A stretch of 11,016 bases of DNA from Nitrosomonadaceae bacterium (GTDB taxonomy: Bacteria; Pseudomonadota; Gammaproteobacteria; Burkholderiales; Usitatibacteraceae): contig JAJTHU010000177.1 in the NCBI GenBank assembly GCA_021300055.1, positions 1 through 11,016 of the forward strand, in the 5' to 3' direction. Position 1 is the stretch's first letter. Each line of letters begins with the position of its first letter. The position numbers and the translations under genes are program-made. This document shows positions 7,122 to 11,016 of the stretch, piece by piece. The notes under the pieces are model-generated. The model made no database searches. It saw nothing but the letters and a program-made list of their open reading frames with translations, and was not told the origin of the DNA.

Positions 7122-8246
7122 CTACTCTGCGTTCACAAGGCGGCGATCACGCACCGCTTGGGCAAGCTGCTTCAAGAGCTTTTCGGTGTCGTCCCAACCG
7201 ATGCAGGCATCGGTGACCGACACGCCGTATTTCAGCGGTTGTCCGGGAACGATGTCTTGCCGGCCCGGATTGATATGGCTTTCAACCATCACGCCAACGA
7301 TGCGGTTATCACCCGCCGCAATCTGCTTGGCAACATCGTTGGATACATCCACTTGCTTTTCGTACTGCTTCGACGAATTGGCGTGCGAAAAATCGATCAT
7401 CACACGTTGCGCCAGCCCTGCTTTCGCGAGTTCTTGGCACGCGGCATCGACACTCGCAGCGTCGTAATTCGGCGTCTTGCCACCGCGCAGGATGATGTGG
7501 CAATCCTCGTTGCCCGCGGTGGAGACGATGGCGGAGTGACCACCCTTCGTCACCGACAAAAAGTGGTGTGGCGCCGCTGCTGCCTTGATGGCATCCACGG
7601 CAATCTTGAGGTTGCCGTCCGTGCCGTTCTTGAAGCCGACGGGGCACGACAAGCCCGACGCGAGCTGCCGATGCGCTTGGCTCTCAGTGGTGCGCGCACC
7701 AATGGCGCCCCATGCGATAAGGTCGGCGAGGTACTGCGGGGAAATCATATCGAGATACTCGGTCGCCGCCGCGAGGCCCAGCTCGTTGATATCAAGCAAC
7801 AGCTTGCGCGCCAAACGCAATCCCTTATTGATGTCGTAAGAATCATTGAGGTCGGGGTCGTTGATCAGCCCTTTCCAGCCGACCGTGGTACGTGGCTTTT
7901 CAAAATAGACGCGCATCACGATGGTCAGATCCGGCTCCATGGTGAGGCGCAGCGCTTGCAAGCGGCGCGCGTACTCCATGGCGGCATCGTAATCGTGGAT
8001 CGAACACGGCCCGACGATCACCAGCAAACGTGAATCACCGCGATGCATGATGCGGTGAATCTCCTCACGTGCCCGATACACCGTCGACGATGCGGCTTCG
8101 GTGCACGGAAACTCGCGCATCAGGTGTGCCGGTGGGGAAAGCTCCTTGATGCCACGAATGCGCAAGTCATCGGTGTTGTATTGCATGGCGTGATCTGCCT
8201 TGTGAGAGGTAACGAGGGAGAGTGCGGACGATGTAGTGGACTTCAT
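7122..8246 (-). CDS. aroG: 3-deoxy-D-arabino-heptulosonate 7-phosphate (DAHP) synthase, type I-alpha
   Basis: This enzyme catalyses the first step of the shikimate pathway, PEP plus erythrose 4-phosphate giving DAHP. All expected motifs are present: YNTDDLRIRGIKEL at the N-terminus, VGPCSIHD with the metal Cys, FEKPRTTVGWKGLINDP, ATEYLDMISPQYLADL, GAIGARTTESQ, VGFKNGTDG, SVTKGGHSAIV, MIDFSHANSSKQ with the metal His, GVMVESH with the metal Glu, and TDACIGWDD with the metal Asp. The start is ambiguous. ATG 8246 has a good AGGTG five bases upstream and gives 374 residues with a Ser/Thr-rich extension. ATG 8186 gives 354 residues and aligns directly with the E. coli AroG start, with AAGG 11 bases upstream. 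Which aromatic amino acid inhibits the enzyme cannot be told from motifs alone. Expression is probably set by the attenuator just upstream, and two genes follow without room for another promoter. Confidence 0.96.
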   Translation of the reverse strand: MKSTTSSALSLVTSHKADHAMQYNTDDLRIRGIKELSPPAHLMREFPCTEAASSTVYRAREEIHRIMHRGDSRLLVIVGPCSIHDYDAAMEYARRLQALRLTMEPDLTIVMRVYFEKPRTTVGWKGLINDPDLNDSYDINKGLRLARKLLLDINELGLAAATEYLDMISPQYLADLIAWGAIGARTTESQAHRQLASGLSCPVGFKNGTDGNLKIAVDAIKAAAAPHHFLSVTKGGHSAIVSTAGNEDCHIILRGGKTPNYDAASVDAACQELAKAGLAQRVMIDFSHANSSKQYEKQVDVSNDVAKQIAAGDNRIVGVMVESHINPGRQDIVPGQPLKYGVSVTDACIGWDDTEKLLKQLAQAVRDRRLVNAE

Positions 8247-8315
8247 TTTTGCACCTGTCAGGGTGAAGTTCGATGGTTAGTTACTTGACCGTTCGAGATT
8301 TGCCTTGCACCCGCG

Positions 8316-8349
8316 AAAAAAAACCGCCGGTGGTGATTCGGCGGTTTTT
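8316..8349 (-). terminator. intrinsic terminator of the aroG attenuator
   Basis: On the minus strand the arms AAAAACCGCCG and CGGCGGTTTTT make a perfect 11-pair stem around a 9-base loop (8338-8330), and the right arm runs into eight consecutive T (8323-8316). It stands 70 bases before the aroG ATG at 8246, so it must work inside the transcript as an attenuator rather than at the end of accD. The stem is nearly symmetric, but the plus strand has only five T after it and no plus-strand gene ends here. Confidence 0.93.
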
Positions 8350-8372
8350 GTGAATTCGCTTTGCGTTGGAAC

Positions 8373-8459
8373 TTAAGCTGCGCGCAAGCCTTTCTCCGCC
8401 GATGGCATCGAAAACCAGTACCAAAAATAGCTAAAGAAGAAAGTCGCGCAGGTGTTCAT
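8373..8459 (-). CDS. aroG leader peptide rich in Phe, Tyr and Trp
   Basis: This 28-codon reading frame is a regulatory leader peptide whose translation, not its product, matters. Residues 7-16 read FFFSYFWYWF, nine aromatics in ten codons (five Phe, two Tyr, two Trp). It then ends with SMPSAEKGLRAA and a TAA 24 bases before the terminator stem. The ATG at 8459 is the most economical start. An in-frame ATG at 8468 would add MRL, and the frame is open back to 8558, so the start is not fixed; the Shine-Dalgarno is weak (TTAAG region). Having all three aromatic residues fits control of the common first step of the shikimate pathway, unlike pheA leaders (mainly Phe) or trp leaders (Trp). Codons of the SAEK part supply the strand of the antiterminator. 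Confidence 0.88.
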   Translation of the reverse strand: MNTCATFFFSYFWYWFSMPSAEKGLRAA

Positions 8460-8576
8460 GAGCCGCATCTTAACAGGCGAATGTGCGCCTGCACAAATCG
8501 GATAAAGTCGTTTATTGTCGGTGGTTTTGAGGCATTTTTGCTCGGAACCCCGCGCCAATGCTAGGGTTTTTAGTCG
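8460..8576 (-). other. accD to aroG-leader spacer
   Basis: This 117-base stretch lies between the accD stop and the leader peptide. It should hold the aroG operon promoter if there is one, but I see no pair of hexamers close to consensus; AT-rich pieces such as CAATAA and TTTATC near 8501-8519 are possible -10 boxes without a convincing -35. I also see no proper terminator for accD: an AACCC/GGGGTT stem (about 8569-8545) is imperfect and is not followed by T residues. Transcription from trpBA-accD may therefore read into the attenuator. Confidence 0.4.
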
Positions 8577-9473
8577 TCAGGCAGCCTGTTGTGCGGGGGG
8601 CGTGGAAAACGTCGGCGCAGGCTCGCGCTGCAGCAGCGTCACCAACGAAGCGACCTTGCGACGCATCTCGCGCCGGTCAACGATCATGTCGATGGCGCCC
8701 TTCTCCAGCAAAAACTCCGCGCGCTGAAAGCCGTCGGGCAGCGTTTCGCGCACTGTCTGCTCGATCACGCGCGGACCAGCAAAACCAATCAATGCGCCTG
8801 GCTCGGCGATCACCACATCACCCAACATCGCAAAGCTCGCCGAGACGCCGCCCATCGTGGGGTCAGTCAGCACAGAGATGAACGGCAGACGCGCCTGCGA
8901 AAGTGAATGCAACGCCGCCGTGGTTTTGGCCATTTGCATCAGCGAGAGCAAGCCTTCTTGCATGCGCGCACCGCCCGTTGCCGTGAAGCAAACGAATGGC
9001 AATTTTTCGTCGCAGGAGGCTTCGACGCCGCGGGCAAAGCGTTCACCGACGACCGAGCCCATCGAGCCGCCGAGGAAGTTGAATTCAAAGCACGTCGCCG
9101 TCAGGGGCACAGACTCGACGGTGCCTTGCATGACAACCAAAGCATCGGTTTCGCCGGTAGCCTTCTCAGCATCCTCTAGGCGATCCACGTACTTCTTGCT
9201 GTCTTTGAACTTGAGGCTGTCAATCGGGAGAATCTCGGAGCCGATTTCCGAACGACCATCCGGATCAAAGAACAAATCAAGCCGCATGCGCGCTGAAATG
9301 CGATTGTGGTGCCCACACTTCGGGCAGACGTGCATGTTGTTTTCAAGGTCCGTGAAGTAGAGCGTTGCCTGACACGCTGGGCATTTGCTCCACAAGCCCT
9401 CTGGTACGGCTTTCTTTGAGGGATTTGCGCCGCTCTTGATCTTCGGCGGTAGTAGTTTTCTGAACCAAGACAT
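8577..9473 (-). CDS. accD: acetyl-CoA carboxylase carboxyltransferase, beta subunit
   Basis: AccD is the Zn-containing subunit that pairs with AccA in the carboxyltransferase making malonyl-CoA. The 298-residue product starts MSWFRKLLPPKIK, the usual AccD N-terminus, from ATG 9473 with AGGGGGT just upstream as a ribosome binding site. A longer open frame to 9749 lies inside trpA and is not used. The Zn ribbon has Cys31, Cys34, Cys50 and Cys53 (CPAC...CPKC). Carboxyltransferase motifs follow: FNFLGGSMGSVVGERFARG, TATGGARMQEGLLSLMQMAKT, SVLTDPTMGGVSASFAMLGD, EPGALIGFAGPRVIEQT and EGAxDMIVDRREMR-like KGAIDMIVDRREMR. It follows trpA by 25 bases, an arrangement seen in many proteobacteria. There folC often comes next, whereas here the aroG attenuator does. 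Confidence 0.97.
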   Translation of the reverse strand: MSWFRKLLPPKIKSGANPSKKAVPEGLWSKCPACQATLYFTDLENNMHVCPKCGHHNRISARMRLDLFFDPDGRSEIGSEILPIDSLKFKDSKKYVDRLEDAEKATGETDALVVMQGTVESVPLTATCFEFNFLGGSMGSVVGERFARGVEASCDEKLPFVCFTATGGARMQEGLLSLMQMAKTTAALHSLSQARLPFISVLTDPTMGGVSASFAMLGDVVIAEPGALIGFAGPRVIEQTVRETLPDGFQRAEFLLEKGAIDMIVDRREMRRKVASLVTLLQREPAPTFSTPPAQQAA

Positions 9474-9498
9474 ATTGACCCCCTGCTTGCAAAGAACG

Positions 9499-10299
9499 CT
9501 ATGGCGCGTCCATTGCGTGGCGAATTTCTGCGACCAGTTTACCCACACGCGCGGCAACATTGCTCGCGTCAGACGCTTCAAACTCTTGCACGATGCGAGA
9601 GCCGATGACGACTGCGTCTGCCGTGGCCCCAACGGCCTTGGCCGTTGCCCCATCGCGGATGCCGAAACCGACGCCAACTGGAATCTTAACGTGCTGCTTG
9701 ATCTCGGCGATCTTCCGCGCGACTTCGTCAGTATCGATATGGCCTGCACCGGTTACGCCCTTTAGCGACACGTAGTACACATAGCCTCGCGCGCACTTGG
9801 CGACGAGCTTTATGCGCTCCGTGGTCGATGTCGGGCTGAGCAAGTAAATGGTCGCCAAGCCCTTCGCATCCATCGCCGCAAGCAGACGTTCGCTCTCTTC
9901 GGGCGGGTAATCCACAACCAATACGCCATCGACACCAACCGTTTGCGCCGCTTCGGCGAAGGCATCAAGCCCCATGCGCTCAATCGGATTGGCATAGCCC
10001 ATCAGCACGATGGGTGTGGTTTGGTTTTCAGCGCGGAATTGGCGCACGCACGCCAACACATCGCGCAGCCCAACACCGTGATTGAGTGCGCGCTCGGATG
10101 CGCGTTGAATCACCGGCCCATCGGCCATCGGATCAGAAAACGGCACACCGAGTTCGATGATATCCACGCCTGCCTGCACCAGCGCACGCATGATTGGCAG
10201 TGCGGATGCAAGATTCGGGTCGCCGACGGTGACAAAGGGAATCAGCGCACGACGCCCCTCTTGCGCAAGGCGCACAAATGTTTGATCGATTCGGCTCAT
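9499..10299 (-). CDS. trpA: tryptophan synthase alpha subunit
   Basis: TrpA cleaves indole-3-glycerol phosphate and passes indole through a tunnel to TrpB. The 266-residue TIM-barrel protein has nearly the length of the E. coli enzyme. The catalytic acids are in place: Glu49 in VDIIELGVPFSDPMADGP and Asp60 in the same motif. Others are RALIPFVTVGDP (17-28), PIVLMGYANPI, GVDGVLVVDYPPEE, ATIYLLSPTST, YVYYVSLKGVTGAG (loop 6, with the conserved Thr) and VGVGFGIRDG with VVIGSRIV for phosphate binding. The ATG at 10299 lies 8 bases after the trpB stop, so the two subunits are probably translated from one message in equal amounts. No strong Shine-Dalgarno is visible. Confidence 0.98.
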   Translation of the reverse strand: MSRIDQTFVRLAQEGRRALIPFVTVGDPNLASALPIMRALVQAGVDIIELGVPFSDPMADGPVIQRASERALNHGVGLRDVLACVRQFRAENQTTPIVLMGYANPIERMGLDAFAEAAQTVGVDGVLVVDYPPEESERLLAAMDAKGLATIYLLSPTSTTERIKLVAKCARGYVYYVSLKGVTGAGHIDTDEVARKIAEIKQHVKIPVGVGFGIRDGATAKAVGATADAVVIGSRIVQEFEASDASNVAARVGKLVAEIRHAMDAP

Positions 10300-10307
10300 G
10301 AGAGGTA

Positions 10308-11016
10308 CTAGCGCTTACTGAATTGCGGATCGCACGATGGTCGGCAGTAGAACTGCAAGCCGCTGCGCTCGGCCACGGTGGCCATATCCTTGTCGCCACG
10401 ACCCGAGAGATTGACCAACAAGACTTTGTCTTTGGACATGGCCGGCGCCATCTTGATGGCTTGCGCCACAGCATGGCTCGATTCGAGCGCGGGAATGATG
10501 CCCTCAGTGCGGCACAAACGATGGAACGCCGCGAGTGCTTCGTCGTCAGTCACCGCGACATATTCAGCGCGCCCAGAATCCTTGAGCCAAGCATGCTCAG
10601 GGCCAACGCCGGGGTAATCCAACCCGGCAGAGACCGAATGGGTATCGACAATCTGACCGTTTTCGTCTTGCAGCAAATACGTGCGATTACCGTGCAAAAC
10701 GCCGGGCACGCCCGCGCTGAGTGATGCCGCGTGGCGACCCGTGGCAACGCCCTCACCACCCGCTTCGCAGCCAATAAGGCGCACACCCGCATACGGGATG
10801 TAGTCGTAGAAGATGCCCATAGCGTTCGAACCACCACCGACACAAGCGAGCACCGCGTCGGGCTGACGACCGATGAGTTCGGGCATTTGCGTGAGGCACT
10901 CTTTGCCCACCACCGAATTGAAGTCGCGCACCAACATCGGGTACGGGTGCGGGCCTGCCACCGTGCCGATGATGTAGAAGGTCGTCTGCACATTGGTGAC
11001 CCAATCGCGCATGGCT
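10308..11016 (-). CDS. trpB: tryptophan synthase beta subunit, C-terminal part (cut by the window edge)
   Basis: TrpB is the PLP enzyme that joins indole to serine to form tryptophan. About 236 C-terminal residues are visible; the N-terminal part with the PLP lysine is outside the window. Recognisable motifs are GPHPYPMLVRDFNSVVG, the phosphate-binding CVGGGSNAMG (10838-10824 for GGGSN), GCEAGGEG, TYLLQDENGQI, HSVSAGLDYPGVGPEH, ALESSHA with the Glu that contacts the PLP environment, and NLSGRGDKD with the Ser that contacts the PLP pyridine nitrogen. The stop is at 10308-10310, just before trpA. The frame is open to the right edge and no frameshift is seen. Confidence 0.97.
   Translation of the reverse strand, partial: AMRDWVTNVQTTFYIIGTVAGPHPYPMLVRDFNSVVGKECLTQMPELIGRQPDAVLACVGGGSNAMGIFYDYIPYAGVRLIGCEAGGEGVATGRHAASLSAGVPGVLHGNRTYLLQDENGQIVDTHSVSAGLDYPGVGPEHAWLKDSGRAEYVAVTDDEALAAFHRLCRTEGIIPALESSHAVAQAIKMAPAMSKDKVLLVNLSGRGDKDMATVAERSGLQFYCRPSCDPQFSKR

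Larger units (their letters stand above)
8316..8459 (-). promoter_or_regulatory. aroG transcription attenuator (aromatic leader peptide, antiterminator, terminator)
   Basis: Read on the minus strand, this leader has the four segments of a classic amino-acid attenuator. Segment 1 is in the Phe codons (CTTTCTTC, 8443-8436). Segment 2 lies just after the aromatic run (TCGGCGGAGAAAG, 8402-8390). Segment 3 is CCGCCGA (8344-8338) and segment 4 is CGGCGG plus the U tract (8329-8316). Segment 1 can pair with GGAGAAAG of segment 2 (8 pairs, one G-U). Segment 2 can pair with segment 3 (TCGGCGG with CCGCCGA, 7 perfect pairs). Segment 3 is also the left arm of the terminator. The predicted logic is that a ribosome stalled on aromatic codons covers segment 1, so 2:3 forms and transcription goes on. 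With no stall, or no translation, 3:4 forms and transcription ends. The 1:2 stem is the weakest part of the model, because its loop is 38 bases. Confidence 0.82.

Noticed and set aside
7158..8033. A 291-codon plus-strand frame opposite aroG
   Set aside because: It is antisense to a well-supported gene with complete catalytic motifs, has no recognisable domain, and is explained by codon bias in GC-rich DNA.
8373..8558. Reading the leader frame as a 61-residue protein from 8558
   Set aside because: The extra N-terminal part looks non-coding, and the useful part starts at the ATG 8459 or 8468; a short leader fits the attenuator better.
8361..8564. A plus-strand 67-codon frame across the attenuator
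   Set aside because: It has no ribosome binding site or homology, and the opposite strand has a coherent regulatory structure.
8545..8569. AACCC/GGGGTT stem after accD as a terminator
   Set aside because: The stem is short and imperfect, has a long loop, and lacks a T tract on the minus strand.

Overview
The window looks like a chromosomal core-metabolism segment of a fairly GC-rich betaproteobacterium. I infer this from gene order (accA next to tilS; trpB-trpA-accD in series) and from the character of the proteins; no rRNA or other direct taxonomic marker is present. No mobile element, CRISPR array, tRNA or rRNA gene was seen.

Left part, minus strand (1-1751): accA (acetyl-CoA carboxylase carboxyltransferase alpha subunit) followed by the N-terminal part of tilS (tRNA-Ile lysidine synthase), which runs off the left edge. 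A short divergent intergenic region (1752-1871), with a consensus -10 box, leads into a plus-strand cluster (1872-4627): a PduO-type cob(I)alamin adenosyltransferase, an ECF sigma factor, its overlapping RskA-type membrane anti-sigma factor, and a helix-turn-helix regulator. A plus-strand DUF3455-type lipoprotein gene follows (4692-5258) and meets the next minus-strand gene tail to tail, with only 7 bases between the stop codons.

Right part, minus strand (11016 down to 5266): trpB (partial), trpA and accD, then a 330-base gap that is not empty, then aroG, a second DAHP-synthase-like gene, and a btuF-like cobalamin-binding protein gene. The gap before aroG holds a complete-looking transcription attenuator. 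It has a 28-codon leader peptide with the aromatic run FFFSYFWYWF, a strong intrinsic terminator with an 8-U tail, and leader segments that can pair in mutually exclusive 1:2, 2:3 and 3:4 forms. This predicts that ribosome stalling on Phe, Tyr or Trp codons lets transcription proceed into aroG and the two tightly linked genes after it.

The second DAHP-synthase-like protein is the other main point of interest. It keeps the type I-beta substrate motifs, but the metal-binding Cys of the usual AGPCSVES motif is Asn (AGVNAVDT), and the metal-ligand Glu near the C-terminus is Asp. The Cys-to-Asn change is the one that separates metal-independent from metal-dependent KDO8P synthases. The window therefore suggests an aromatic-amino-acid-sensing operon that couples a canonical DAHP synthase to an unusual paralogue and a corrinoid-binding protein, directly downstream of the last steps of tryptophan synthesis.
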